A stretch of 64,000 bases of DNA from Pseudohalocynthiibacter aestuariivivens. GTDB taxonomy: Bacteria > Pseudomonadota > Alphaproteobacteria > Rhodobacterales > Rhodobacteraceae. The stretch lies in contig NZ_CP049037.1 in the NCBI RefSeq assembly GCF_011040495.1, positions 2,914,001 to 2,978,000 on the forward strand, read 5' to 3'. Positions 53,669-62,288 of this stretch are shown one piece after another (positions within the stretch are counted from its first letter, which is position 1; each line of letters starts with the position of its first letter). Under the pieces are notes generated by a model. The model was not told the origin of the DNA and searched no databases. It saw only the letters and a list, made by a program, of their open reading frames with translations. A program made the position numbers and the translations under genes.

Positions 53669-54034
53669 TCAGGCTGGCAGAGCCGCCTTGGCCTGATCGA
53701 CGATTGCGGCAAACGCCGCGGGTTCGTGCACAGCCAGATCAGCCAGAACCTTGCGGTCCACTTCGACGCCTGCCAGCGACAGACCATTGATGAAGCGGCT
53801 GTATGTCAGCGCCTCGTCATGGCTGCGCACCGCGGCGTTGATCCGCTGGATCCACAGTGCGCGGAAGTTGCGCTTGCGGTTCTTGCGGTCGCGGGTCGCG
53901 TACTGGTTGGCCTTGTCGACGGCCTGTGCGGCCACCTTGAAGGTGTTCTTGCGGCGGCCATAGTAACCTTTGGCGGCCTTGATGACTTTCTTGTGACGGG
54001 CGTGGGTAACAACCCCACCTTTAACGCGTGCCAT
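53669..54034 (-). CDS. rplT: 50S ribosomal protein L20
   Basis: A 121-residue L20: [53 protein letters not shown] and YSRFINGL are the family signature. It binds 23S rRNA early in 50S assembly. Follows rpmI by 18 bases. infC, often the first gene of this operon, is not here. Confidence 0.97.
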   Translation of the reverse strand: MARVKGGVVTHARHKKVIKAAKGYYGRRKNTFKVAAQAVDKANQYATRDRKNRKRNFRALWIQRINAAVRSHDEALTYSRFINGLSLAGVEVDRKVLADLAVHEPAAFAAIVDQAKAALPA

Positions 54035-54052
54035 TGATCAAATTCCCCCTAA

Positions 54053-54253
54053 TCAGCGTGCGTAAGGCATCATCGGTTTGATGATACCTTCGTCGGCTTT
54101 GCACAGCGTGGTGGTGCCGCGCGCGTTACGGAGAAATTTATTGCTGCGTTTGATCATGCCGTGCTGCTTGCCCGCTTGGGCGGCTACGACACGGCCACTC
54201 GCCGTTACTTTGAACCGCTTTTTGCAGCTCGACTTGGTCTTCATCTTGGGCAT
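54053..54253 (-). CDS. rpmI: 50S ribosomal protein L35
   Basis: A 66-residue L35 opening [20 protein letters not shown] and carrying [20 protein letters not shown]. The start is ATG 54253, 48 bases inside the longest frame, and has GGAGCC upstream. First gene of rpmI-rplT, with a predicted promoter at 54333-54361. Confidence 0.96.
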   Translation of the reverse strand: MPKMKTKSSCKKRFKVTASGRVVAAQAGKQHGMIKRSNKFLRNARGTTTLCKADEGIIKPMMPYAR

Positions 54254-54332
54254 TTCCGGCTCCTTTATGGTCGTCGGTCGAAAACGCGCGACTCGGCATG
54301 CCACTTAGGCCGGACGCGCGGGTGAAGTGTGG

Positions 54333-54361
54333 CGTATAAAAGGGGCGGGCCGTTAGCGCAA
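54333..54361 (-). promoter_or_regulatory. Predicted promoter of rpmI-rplT
   Basis: On the minus strand TTGCGC (54361-54356), 17 bases, TATACG (54338-54333). The -10 box is 79 bases before the rpmI start. TTGCGC is a weaker -35 box than TTGACA. Confidence 0.45.
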
Positions 54362-54428
54362 GAGGGAATACGGGCCGCTTGCGTTTCTACATCCCCCCGC
54401 ACTGACCAGCGCCCCGGTTCGGTGAGTG

Positions 54429-54653
54429 TCAGCGGATAATGCTGGCCACGACGCGGACAAATGCGTTGGGGATTTCCTCAACCCTGAATTCACCTGGCGT
54501 TTGCTGAATCGCATACACCACCAGACATCCTGCTGCGATCAGAACCACGGCGGCAACGCGTGGTGCGCGTCCTTCGGAGAAGGCCGAAACGATTGACGGG
54601 ACAGAAAAGACCATAAGCACTATGCCGATAACCAGTATCAGGTCGGTATTCAT
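54429..54653 (-). CDS. Small membrane protein
   Basis: A 74-residue protein with two helices (MNTDLILVIGIVLMVFSVPSI and RVAAVVLIAAGCLVVYAI) joined by a short basic loop, and a tail that includes FRVEEIPNAFVRVVASIIR. GGGAG precedes ATG 54653. It lies 47 bases after pyk on the same strand and may be cotranscribed. I recall similar genes in Rhodobacterales beside pyk; function unknown. Confidence 0.65.
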   Translation of the reverse strand: MNTDLILVIGIVLMVFSVPSIVSAFSEGRAPRVAAVVLIAAGCLVVYAIQQTPGEFRVEEIPNAFVRVVASIIR

Positions 54654-54700
54654 CTTGGCGCTACTCCCATCAACGGGCGTTTGCAGCCCACTGCGATACG

Positions 54701-56146
54701 CTAGCCCGGATCGGTGGCGTAGATCAAACTTTCCTGACAAGGTGCGACACGCAAAATATTGGTGGTACCGGGCACATTGAAAGGCACGCCGGCTGTAACC
54801 ACGATCTGATCCTGCGTCGTGGCATAGCCTTGGGCGCGCGCGGCGCGCGCTGCATTGATCACGGCCAGCTTGAAGCGGTCCAATTCTTCGGTCATCACCG
54901 TATTCACGCCCCAGCTAAGTGCCAGTCGACGGGCAGTGCCCAATACTGAGGTCATTGCGATGATCGGAACGCGCGGGCGTTCGCGCGCGGTGAGTAGCGC
55001 GGTGGTGCCGGATTGTGTGAAACAGCATATCGCCTTGATGTCTGTGGTCTCGGCTATTTCGCGGGCGGCAGCCACGATACCGTCGGCAACACTGGTACGG
55101 GTTGCCGTGCGAGATGCCTCGATGATCTGGGTGTAGGTCGGATCGTCTTCGACCTCGCGGGCAACGTTATCCATCGTCGTGACGGCCTCGATCGGATAGT
55201 TGCCCGCGGCACTTTCGGCCGACAACATGATCGCATCTGCGCCTTCATAGATCGCGGTCGCCACATCACTGACTTCGGCGCGGGTGGGCACCGGGCTCTC
55301 GATCATCGATTCCAGCATCTGGGTGGCGACAATCACCGGCTTGGCCGCCGCGCGACAGGCGCGTACCAAGCGTTTCTGGATCGGCGGGACGTTCTGCACC
55401 GGCAGTTCTACCCCCAGATCGCCGCGCGCGACCATGATTCCGTCAGACGCCGCAAGGATGCCGTTGAAACGGGTCACAGCAGAGGGTTTTTCGATCTTGC
55501 TGAGGATCGCGGCGCGCCCACGCGCCAGATCGCGGGCCTCGGTTACGTCTTCGGGACGCTGCACAAAGCTGAGCGCGAGCCAGTCGACACCCAACTCGCA
55601 GACAAACTCCAGATCCTTGCGATCCTTTTCCGACAGTGCCGCCAATGGCAATTCGACGTCTGGAACGTTGACACCCTTGCGGTTCGAGATTGTCCCGCCC
55701 ACGATCACTTCGCAATTGGCATGATCAGGACCACAGTCGGAGACACGCAGACGGATCTTGCCATCATTGACCAACAACGTTGCGCCCTGTTGCAGGGCGG
55801 CGAAAATCTCTGGATGCGGCAGGTATACACGTGTGGCGTTGCCCTCGGCCTCGTCGAGGTCGAGGCGGAACATTGCGCCTACTTCCAGTTCTTCTTCGCC
55901 ATTGGCAAAGGTGCCGACGCGCAGCTTTGGTCCCTGAAGGTCAGCCAGAATCGCAATCGGACTGTTCAGGTCTTTTTCGATCTGGCGGATAATACGATGT
56001 TTTTCCCGGATGGAATCATGTTCGCCATGGCTCATGTTCAACCGGAACACATCTGCACCTGCCTCGTGCAGGGCGCGGATGGTTTCATAGTTCTCAGACG
56101 CGGGGCCGAGCGTGGCGACGATCTTGACATTGCGGTGGCGCCTCAT
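54701..56146 (-). CDS. pyk: Pyruvate kinase
   Basis: A 481-residue pyruvate kinase: PEP + ADP to pyruvate + ATP. It has RRHRNVKIVATLGPAS at the start, FRLNMSHGEHD, ILADLQGPKLRVG, LSKIEKPSAV with the catalytic Lys, GIMVARGDLGVELP, and ATQMLESMI. The domain order A-B-A-C is complete. Start ATG 56146 with GAGAGGAC upstream; the frame runs on to 56416 across the divergent gene, without family similarity. Confidence 0.96.
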   Translation of the reverse strand: MRRHRNVKIVATLGPASENYETIRALHEAGADVFRLNMSHGEHDSIREKHRIIRQIEKDLNSPIAILADLQGPKLRVGTFANGEEELEVGAMFRLDLDEAEGNATRVYLPHPEIFAALQQGATLLVNDGKIRLRVSDCGPDHANCEVIVGGTISNRKGVNVPDVELPLAALSEKDRKDLEFVCELGVDWLALSFVQRPEDVTEARDLARGRAAILSKIEKPSAVTRFNGILAASDGIMVARGDLGVELPVQNVPPIQKRLVRACRAAAKPVIVATQMLESMIESPVPTRAEVSDVATAIYEGADAIMLSAESAAGNYPIEAVTTMDNVAREVEDDPTYTQIIEASRTATRTSVADGIVAAAREIAETTDIKAICCFTQSGTTALLTARERPRVPIIAMTSVLGTARRLALSWGVNTVMTEELDRFKLAVINAARAARAQGYATTQDQIVVTAGVPFNVPGTTNILRVAPCQESLIYATDPG

Positions 56147-56275
56147 GCGGTGGTGTCCTCTCAGTCGTTTTGGATGTGATACCGTTAACGCTAACGGGGT
56201 GCCAGTGATTTCCAGCAGTTTGTTGCGCTGCCGGAACATTGCGCCTAGACGGTGAGCAACGAAGGTGACACCTGA

Positions 56276-57016
56276 ATGACCTATCATCCATTTGAAATTA
56301 TCGGCAAGCACCGACCGGCGCGCTGGCTGATCACCTGTGACCATGCCAGCAACACTGTGCCAGAGTTCGTGAACGGCGGTGATCTCGGCGTCGCGCCCGA
56401 AGACATGGCACGTCACATCGCGTATGACGTGGGCGCTGCTGGTCTGGCGCTGGCCTTGGCCGAGGCGCTTGATGCGCCTGCGATCCTCAGCAATTTTTCG
56501 CGACTGGTGATTGACCCCAACCGGGGCGAGGACGATCCAACCCTGTTGATGAAGCTATATGACGGCACCATCATCCCCGGAAATCGTCATGCGGATGAGG
56601 CCGAACGCGAGGCGCGTCTGAGCGCGCTGCATCGCCCCTATCACACGGCGCTGGCAGAGCTTTGCGCGCGCCGCGACGATACGGTGGTCGTGTCTGTCCA
56701 CAGTTTCACACCGCAGTTCAAGGGACGCCCGCCTCGCCCTTGGCACGTTGGGCTGCTCTATGCGGCCGATGCACGTCTGGCAAAGCCGCTGCTCGCACGG
56801 CTGCGGACTGAGCCGGATTTATGCGTGGGCGACAATGAGCCATATTCAGGGCACCTGCCCGGAGACAGTATCGCCCGGCATGCGATTGCGTATGAGCGAC
56901 CCAATATCCTGATCGAACTGCGCAATGATCTGATCGCTATTGAGGCGGACCAGATCGCATGGGCGCAGCGTCTAGCGCCGATGATGATTGAGGCCGCAGA
57001 GACCGCCAATGTTTGA
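56276..57016 (+). CDS. N-formylglutamate amidohydrolase family protein
   Basis: A 246-residue N-formylglutamate amidohydrolase-like (FGase) protein. Family marks: WLITCDHASNTVPEF, HIAYDVGAAGLALALAEALD, NFSRLVIDPNRG, VSVHSFTPQFKG and GLLY. HutG-type enzymes cut N-formylglutamate to glutamate and formate in histidine breakdown; no hut gene is near, and this shorter form may have another N-acyl amino acid substrate. Divergent from pyk, 129 bases away. Confidence 0.82.
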   Translation: MTYHPFEIIGKHRPARWLITCDHASNTVPEFVNGGDLGVAPEDMARHIAYDVGAAGLALALAEALDAPAILSNFSRLVIDPNRGEDDPTLLMKLYDGTIIPGNRHADEAEREARLSALHRPYHTALAELCARRDDTVVVSVHSFTPQFKGRPPRPWHVGLLYAADARLAKPLLARLRTEPDLCVGDNEPYSGHLPGDSIARHAIAYERPNILIELRNDLIAIEADQIAWAQRLAPMMIEAAETANV

Positions 57017-57034
57017 CCCGACCCGGAGTGTGCA

Positions 57035-57376
57035 ATGCCCCATGTAATGATCGACCATTCCGCTGATGTCGGAAATACCGAAGCGTTGAACGGGCTATGT
57101 CAGGCCGTTTTCGATGTGCTGGCCACCCATCCGTCAATCCCGAATGCACAAGCGATCAAGGTCCGCACGCTCGCGTCGGGTGCTCATCGTCTGGGATCAG
57201 AGCCGCAGAGCTATGCCCACGCCACTCTATTGTTGCTTCCAGGGCGTTCGGCAGAGGTGAAGGCCGATCTGGCAAACCGGCTATTGCAGGTTCTGAGTGA
57301 TATGCTGCCACAAGTTGGAAGCCTGTCGGTCAATCTGGGTGATCTTGACCCCGCTTACGCCAAGCGGGTTCTGTAA
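57035..57376 (+). CDS. 5-carboxymethyl-2-hydroxymuconate isomerase-like protein
   Basis: A 113-residue tautomerase-superfamily protein. It begins MPHVMIDHSADV, so Pro2, the usual catalytic base, is present after Met removal. SYAHATLLLLPGR and LANRLLQVL fit CHMI (HpaF). HpaF serves homoprotocatechuate degradation, but no such genes are near, so the substrate is open. It starts 18 bases after the amidohydrolase. Confidence 0.78.
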   Translation: MPHVMIDHSADVGNTEALNGLCQAVFDVLATHPSIPNAQAIKVRTLASGAHRLGSEPQSYAHATLLLLPGRSAEVKADLANRLLQVLSDMLPQVGSLSVNLGDLDPAYAKRVL

Positions 57377-57430
57377 AATATATCGCCGCCCTATATGAAG
57401 CCCAATACGCCTACACCAAGGAGATGCAAA

Positions 57431-57745
57431 ATGGACGATCAAACCCGTACCGAGCTAGAAGCCGCCGCATTCCGCACCTTGCGCGCGCATCTGATGGAAA
57501 AGCGCACCGATGTGCAAAACATCGACATGATGAACCTTGCTGGATTTTGCCGCAATTGTCTGAGCCGTTGGTATCAAGAGGCGGCCAATGAGCGGGGCAT
57601 CGAGATGGATAAGATCGAAGCGCGCGAGATTTTCTACGGCATGACCATGGCAGAGTGGAAGGCCAATTATCAGACCGAGGCCACGGGCACGCAGCAAGAA
57701 GCGTTTAAAACAGCATTTGCCGAGAACGTTGGCGAAAAAAGCTGA
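57431..57745 (+). CDS. DUF1244 domain protein
   Basis: A 104-residue protein of the DUF1244 family: FRTLRAHLMEKRTDVQNIDMM in parts, then LAGFCRNCLSRWYQEAAN and REIFYGMTMAEWKANYQ. The Cys pair FCRNC is conserved in the family; metal binding is possible. Small, helical and cytosolic. AGGAGA precedes ATG 57431. Third gene of a likely operon with the two before it. Confidence 0.85.
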   Translation: MDDQTRTELEAAAFRTLRAHLMEKRTDVQNIDMMNLAGFCRNCLSRWYQEAANERGIEMDKIEAREIFYGMTMAEWKANYQTEATGTQQEAFKTAFAENVGEKS

Positions 57746-57803
57746 ACTGTCGGATTTTTCCGCCTGTGCAACGGTCAGCGCGGGCGGTCATCTGCGATCA
57801 GCC

Positions 57804-58667
57804 TCAAATCGCCGATTTCACACTCTCATCCAGATAAATCTCGCGCAGTCGCTTTGCCACCGGCCCCGGTGTGCCGTCACCTAAAACTACGCCGTCGATC
57901 TCGACCACTGGCATAACAAAGGCGCTGGCCGAAGTGGTGAACGCCTCGTCTGCCGCTTGCGCCTCTTCAATCGTAAAGCTGCGCTCCTCAATCTCCATCT
58001 GTGCCTCGCGGGCAAAACGCAACACGGCGGCGCGGGTAATGCCATGCAGGATGTCATTGCTGAGTTGGCGGGTGATGATCTTGCCGCCCTTGACGATATA
58101 GGCGTTGTTTGACGTGCCTTCGGTCACATGGCCGTCCTCGACCAGCCACGCATCGTCACAGCCGGCCTTCTTGGCCATCATTTTCCCCATCGACGGGTAG
58201 AGCAACTGCACCGTCTTGATATCGCGGCGACCCCAACGGATATCCTCGATCGAGATGATCTTGGTTCCGGTTCTTGACTGCGCGCTATCTGCCAGACCGG
58301 GCTTTGATTGAGTAAAGAGAACAACAGTGGGTTCGGTCGTGTCAGGGTCAGGGAACACGAAATCACGGTCGCCGTCACTGCCGCGGGTGATTTGCAGGTA
58401 AATCAGGCCTTCGTCAATTGCGTTGAGGCGCACCAGTTCGCGATGCACTTCCAGCAAATCATCAAAGCAGGCGGGTTTTTTCATATCCAGTTCGTTCAGG
58501 GATCGCTCCAGCCGTTTGGCGTGCCCCGCGAAATCGATCAGCTTGCCGCCCAGAACGCTGGTCACCTCATAGACGCCATCGGCCATCAGGAAGCCACGGT
58601 CAAAAATCGAAACGGTAGCTTCGGCTTCTGGCAGGTAGTCGCCATTCACGTAAACGGTGCGGGTCAT
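57804..58667 (-). CDS. dat: D-amino-acid transaminase
   Basis: A 287-residue class IV PLP aminotransferase. MTRTVYVNGDYLPEAEATVSI (in parts) and FDRGFLMADGVYEVTSV at the start, the PLP lysine in MMAKKAGCDDAWLVEDG, and GTSNNAYIV agree with Dat, which moves the amino group between D-alanine and D-glutamate. It starts 11 bases after dgcA, so D-glutamate metabolism is the likely setting. Confidence 0.85.
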   Translation of the reverse strand: MTRTVYVNGDYLPEAEATVSIFDRGFLMADGVYEVTSVLGGKLIDFAGHAKRLERSLNELDMKKPACFDDLLEVHRELVRLNAIDEGLIYLQITRGSDGDRDFVFPDPDTTEPTVVLFTQSKPGLADSAQSRTGTKIISIEDIRWGRRDIKTVQLLYPSMGKMMAKKAGCDDAWLVEDGHVTEGTSNNAYIVKGGKIITRQLSNDILHGITRAAVLRFAREAQMEIEERSFTIEEAQAADEAFTTSASAFVMPVVEIDGVVLGDGTPGPVAKRLREIYLDESVKSAI

Positions 58668-58678
58668 CTCAGATCTCC

Positions 58679-59641
58679 TTAACCCCAGAGCGCGGCGCTC
58701 GGTGGGTGTACGCCATGGGCGTCGAATATTAGCGGTGCATCCCGGTCTTCGGCCAGAAGCAAGGGGCCGTCAAGGTCCGTGATCATCGCACCCTGTGCCA
58801 CCAGAGTTGCCGGCGCCATTGCAAGAGACGAGCCGATCATGCATCCGACCATCACCTGATAACCTTCGGACAGTGCCGCGCTACGCAGTTCCAGCGCTTC
58901 GGTTAACCCGCCGGTTTTGTCCAGCTTGATGTTCACAACGTCATATTTACCCTTGAGGTTGGGCAGGCTGGCGCGGTCATGGCAACTTTCGTCAGCGCAG
59001 ACCGGCACTGGACGATCCATCCCGATCAACGCATCGTCGTCACCTGCTGGCAGCGGCTGTTCGACCAATGCCACACCCAGCCGGACCAGATGCGGCGCGA
59101 GGTCGGCATAGACCTCTGCCGACCAACCTTCGTTGGCGTCGACGATGATGGTTGCATCCGGTGCACCTGCGCGCACGGCTTCGAGCCGGGGCATGTCGTC
59201 CGGTGTCCCCAGCTTGATCTTGAGCAGGGGGCGGGATGCGTTCTTGGCCGCCTGAGCCTGCATCGCAGCGGGGGTGTCCAGAGATAGGGTATAGGCGGTG
59301 ATCTCAGGTCCGGGTGCGGGCAATTCCGCCAATTCCCAGACCCGTTTTCCTGCGCGCTTGGCCTCCAGATCCCACAGCGCGCAATCCAACGCATTGCGTG
59401 CCGCACCTGCTGGCAACGCATAAAGACCAGCACGGTCCACTGATCCGCTGACGCTCTCAATCTGAGCGGTCACGCTCTCCAACGTCTCACCGTAGCGTGC
59501 ATAGGGTACGCATTCGCCCCAACCTTGGTGAATGCCGTCGCTGATACGCACGGTCAGCACTTTCGCTTCGGTTCGTGAGCCGCGTGAAATCGTAAAGACC
59601 TGCGCCAGTTTGAAGACATCCGGAGTGACGGTGATTTGCAC
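58679..59641 (-). CDS. dgcA: N-acetyl-D-glutamate racemase / dipeptide epimerase DgcA
   Basis: A 320-residue enolase-superfamily enzyme (muconate-lactonising subgroup). LKIKLGT supplies the first catalytic Lys, IIVDANEGW and later ADESCHDRASL the metal ligands, and VNIKLDKTGGLTEAL the second Lys. L-Ala-D/L-Glu epimerase and N-acetyl-D-glutamate racemase share this form; being next to dgcN favours the latter. Start is GTG 59641 with AAGAAGGG upstream, which comes from repeat copy D. Cytosolic. Confidence 0.85.
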   Translation of the reverse strand: MQITVTPDVFKLAQVFTISRGSRTEAKVLTVRISDGIHQGWGECVPYARYGETLESVTAQIESVSGSVDRAGLYALPAGAARNALDCALWDLEAKRAGKRVWELAELPAPGPEITAYTLSLDTPAAMQAQAAKNASRPLLKIKLGTPDDMPRLEAVRAGAPDATIIVDANEGWSAEVYADLAPHLVRLGVALVEQPLPAGDDDALIGMDRPVPVCADESCHDRASLPNLKGKYDVVNIKLDKTGGLTEALELRSAALSEGYQVMVGCMIGSSLAMAPATLVAQGAMITDLDGPLLLAEDRDAPLIFDAHGVHPPSAALWG

Positions 59642-59651
59642 GTCTTTGGCC

Positions 59652-59700
59652 CTTCTTCTTTGTATAAAACATCCGCCGGAGGCATCGGTCAGATGCCCCC
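59652..59700 (-). repeat. Structured intergenic repeat, copy D (dgcN-dgcA)
   Basis: Minus strand: GGCATC-TGACC-GATGCC hairpin, then TCCGGCGGATGTTTTATAC and AAAGAAGAAGG, ending 11 bases before the dgcA start. The hairpin sequence differs from copies A and B, but the order hairpin, CCGG-like block, T-rich block and AAGAAGAA is the same. Confidence 0.5.
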
Positions 59701-59715
59701 GCGCGTGTCGTCAGA

Positions 59716-60717
59716 TCACAGGGCGATCAGCGCGTCCACCAGAACATCGGATCCGAACCGATAAGGATCCGTCGCGGGCAAGCCCATGCGCGACGACACT
59801 TCAGACAAATAGGAACGCGCATCGTCTTCGGTCATGTGCTGCGTGTTGACGGAAATACCGACCACCTTGCATTCAGGGTTGGCGACTTGGGCCAGTGGCA
59901 GTGCGGTATCGCGGAGCTGCTCCAACGAAGGCAACGTGTAGCCCGGCAACCCTCGCATGTGCGCGCGGGTCGGTTCGTGACACAGGATCAGCGCATCTGG
60001 CTGCCCGCCGTGGATCAATGCCATGGTGACACCGGAATAGCTGACATGAAAAAGGCTGCCTTGCCCCTCGATCATGTCCCAGTGGTCATCGTCGTTATCT
60101 GGTGTCAGGTATTCAATGGACCCGGCCATGAAATCGGCGACCACGGCGTCCAGCGGGACACCATGGCCGGTGATCAGGATGCCGGTTTGGCCGGTGGCAC
60201 GAAAGGTCGTCTTCATCCCGCGCTCTGCCATGTCGCGCTCCATCGCCATGGCGGTATACATCTTACCAACAGAACAGTCGGTACCAACAGCAAGACAGCG
60301 TTTGCCGCTGCGCTTGACGCCGTTGGCGATAGGATAGCCAACCGTCGGCACGCGTACGTCATGCAATGTGCCGCCATAGGTCTGCGCGGCAGCGACCAGA
60401 TCGCCCTCGTCACGCAACAGGTTATGCAGGCCGGCAGCCAAATCATAGCCCATCTGCAACGCCTCAATCAGCACTTCTTTCCAGGCCGCACTGATCACGC
60501 CACCCCGGTTGGCGACACCGATCACCAGTGTCTTGGCCCCGGCCTCGCGCGCCGCGGCCAACGTCATGTCGGTCAGGCCCAGATCGGCACCGCATCCGTC
60601 TAGCCGAATTTGGCCGACTGCATTTTCAGGGCGCCAGTCGCGGATACCTATGGCAACTTTGGCGGCAAGCATGTCGGGCGCGTCGCCCAAGAAGAGGAGA
60701 TATGGTGTTTCGATCAT
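59716..60717 (-). CDS. dgcN: D-glutamate N-acetyltransferase DgcN (DUF1611)
   Basis: A 333-residue protein of the DUF1611 family with a P-loop-like AVGTDCSVGKMYTA near the middle and LFLGDAPDMLAAKVAIG at the N-terminus. DgcN acetylates D-glutamate; DgcA racemises the product to N-acetyl-L-glutamate, a D-Glu catabolic route described in marine bacteria. TGQTGILITGHGVPLDAVVADF is a family stretch (given in part as VPLDAVVADF). First gene of dgcN-dgcA-dat. TTGACA (60785-60780) upstream may be its -35 box. AAGGA precedes the ATG. Confidence 0.85.
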   Translation of the reverse strand: MIETPYLLFLGDAPDMLAAKVAIGIRDWRPENAVGQIRLDGCGADLGLTDMTLAAAREAGAKTLVIGVANRGGVISAAWKEVLIEALQMGYDLAAGLHNLLRDEGDLVAAAQTYGGTLHDVRVPTVGYPIANGVKRSGKRCLAVGTDCSVGKMYTAMAMERDMAERGMKTTFRATGQTGILITGHGVPLDAVVADFMAGSIEYLTPDNDDDHWDMIEGQGSLFHVSYSGVTMALIHGGQPDALILCHEPTRAHMRGLPGYTLPSLEQLRDTALPLAQVANPECKVVGISVNTQHMTEDDARSYLSEVSSRMGLPATDPYRFGSDVLVDALIAL

Positions 60718-60832
60718 GGCAGTCGTCCTTGGCGGGAATCAATTCATGGTAAAAATTGCATGGATTTTGCGCTATATCCTGTCAAAACAGAAGCCTGATG
60801 CGATGCATACGCAAGATTATTCGGTAAAAATG

Positions 60833-62083
60833 CTACCTGCTGACAACTTCTTCCATTTCATTTGCCAGCGTACCTGCTTCGGCCTGAAACAAGCCGGGCT
60901 GTGCGACGCCGATGACACCGCTGGGCTGAACCTCGCCGGTATTGATGGGCGCTTGACTGCGTGCGCGGCGCGCGATCCCGATCAGTGCGACCACCAACGC
61001 CGATACCGCGATCATGATCTGCAACCCTCGGCCACCCGCAAGCGCGATCATGTTCGGCCCGATCAGCATGCCGAACACCTGCCCCAGCTGCAACAAAAAC
61101 GCCATTGTGCCGCTGGCGGGCACGATTTGCCCCGGCGTAAGTTGGTCATTGGCGTGGGCGGCTAGGATGGAATAGACAGGCAATGTCGCGCCTGCGATTA
61201 CCGCAAAACCGATCACGGTACGGGCAGGCGAGGTGTCTACCACCATCCACATTGCTGCGATCACGGCGATCAGCGACAACCCGATGACCACATAGCGCCG
61301 GTCGGTATTGTCGGACATCCAGCCCAACGGGTATTGCACCACGGCCGCCGCCAACATAGCGACCACCAACGCGCCTGACGCCTGTGCCTGACTGAATCCC
61401 TGCGCCAACGCATAGAGCGGCAGGGAGATGAACCAGGCCGAAACGGCCGAGCCCATGATCACGATCCCCAAAACGGCCATCGGCGATACCGCAAAGAGCC
61501 GCGCCGCAGGCATGCGGTCCGGTGCCGAATAATCCGGTGCGCGATTGTTCGACAAGAGTAGCGGGACGATCGCCAGCGACATCAGGATAGAAATGGTGCC
61601 AAAGAGTAACGATCCACTGGGATCGGGCAGACCGACCATCGCCGTGCCGACAGCGGGACCGGCCAGTTGGATGATGAAGTAGACCGATAGGATCTGCGCG
61701 CGCAACGTGTTGTCGGCCTTGGCATTCAGCCAGCTTTCGGTGACGACATAAAGCCCCGGAAAGCAGGCTCCGGCCAGCAGGCGCATCGCACTCCAGCTGA
61801 CTGGATCAGAGGTCAGAAGATGCACAATTGCCGATGTCGATACCAGCGAGGCGAGGGCGGAAAAGACACGGATATGGCCCACTTTTTCAACCAACCATGG
61901 CGTCACGATCGTCCCGGCCAGCGCACCCAGTGGATAACAGGCATGCATGACCGAGATCGTGAGATCGGAAAACCCCAACGCATCGCCACGGATGGTGAGC
62001 AATGTAACCAGCAACCCATTGGCTACCATCAGCATCAGCATCCCAAGGAAGAGGGCCCAATTCTCGATAAGTGCGCGACGCAT
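60833..62083 (-). CDS. MFS transporter
   Basis: A 416-residue major facilitator with twelve predicted helices. MLMLMVANGLLVTLLTIRGD opens helix 1; the loop 2-3 region is PWLVEKVGHIRVFSA, and the second half has GWMSDNTDRRYVVIGL, a good MFS loop motif. SWLNAKADNTLRAQIL is characteristic of the YcaD-like group. The gene lies 115 bases upstream of dgcN on the same strand, so it may import a substrate of that operon; substrate unproven. Confidence 0.85.
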   Translation of the reverse strand: MRRALIENWALFLGMLMLMVANGLLVTLLTIRGDALGFSDLTISVMHACYPLGALAGTIVTPWLVEKVGHIRVFSALASLVSTSAIVHLLTSDPVSWSAMRLLAGACFPGLYVVTESWLNAKADNTLRAQILSVYFIIQLAGPAVGTAMVGLPDPSGSLLFGTISILMSLAIVPLLLSNNRAPDYSAPDRMPAARLFAVSPMAVLGIVIMGSAVSAWFISLPLYALAQGFSQAQASGALVVAMLAAAVVQYPLGWMSDNTDRRYVVIGLSLIAVIAAMWMVVDTSPARTVIGFAVIAGATLPVYSILAAHANDQLTPGQIVPASGTMAFLLQLGQVFGMLIGPNMIALAGGRGLQIMIAVSALVVALIGIARRARSQAPINTGEVQPSGVIGVAQPGLFQAEAGTLANEMEEVVSR

Positions 62084-62186
62084 TTCGCCCTCTCGGGTTG
62101 TTTATGCTGCAACCTGTCATGGCCTGATGTTGCGGCTCGCGCCTGTTACCGACACGAGCGTCGCGGATGAGGTATGCTGCGTCGCA

Positions 62187-62232
62187 ATGCAAAATGCCGC
62201 AGATGCAAAATGCCTTGCGCGCGACCGCGCAA
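62187..62232 (+). promoter_or_regulatory. Repeats upstream of mcl1
   Basis: ATGCAAAATGCC occurs twice (62187-62198, 62203-62214), 16 bases apart, directly followed by TTGCGC-N6-GCGCAA (62215-62232). The inverted repeat ends 56 bases before the mcl1 start. Likely operator; the TTGCGC/GCGCAA core resembles the sequence before ecm. Confidence 0.45.
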
Positions 62233-62288
62233 TTTAATAGCAACTAGGCGATGTTTTCCGCAATTTCCTTATCCGAAAGGCCCGCACC

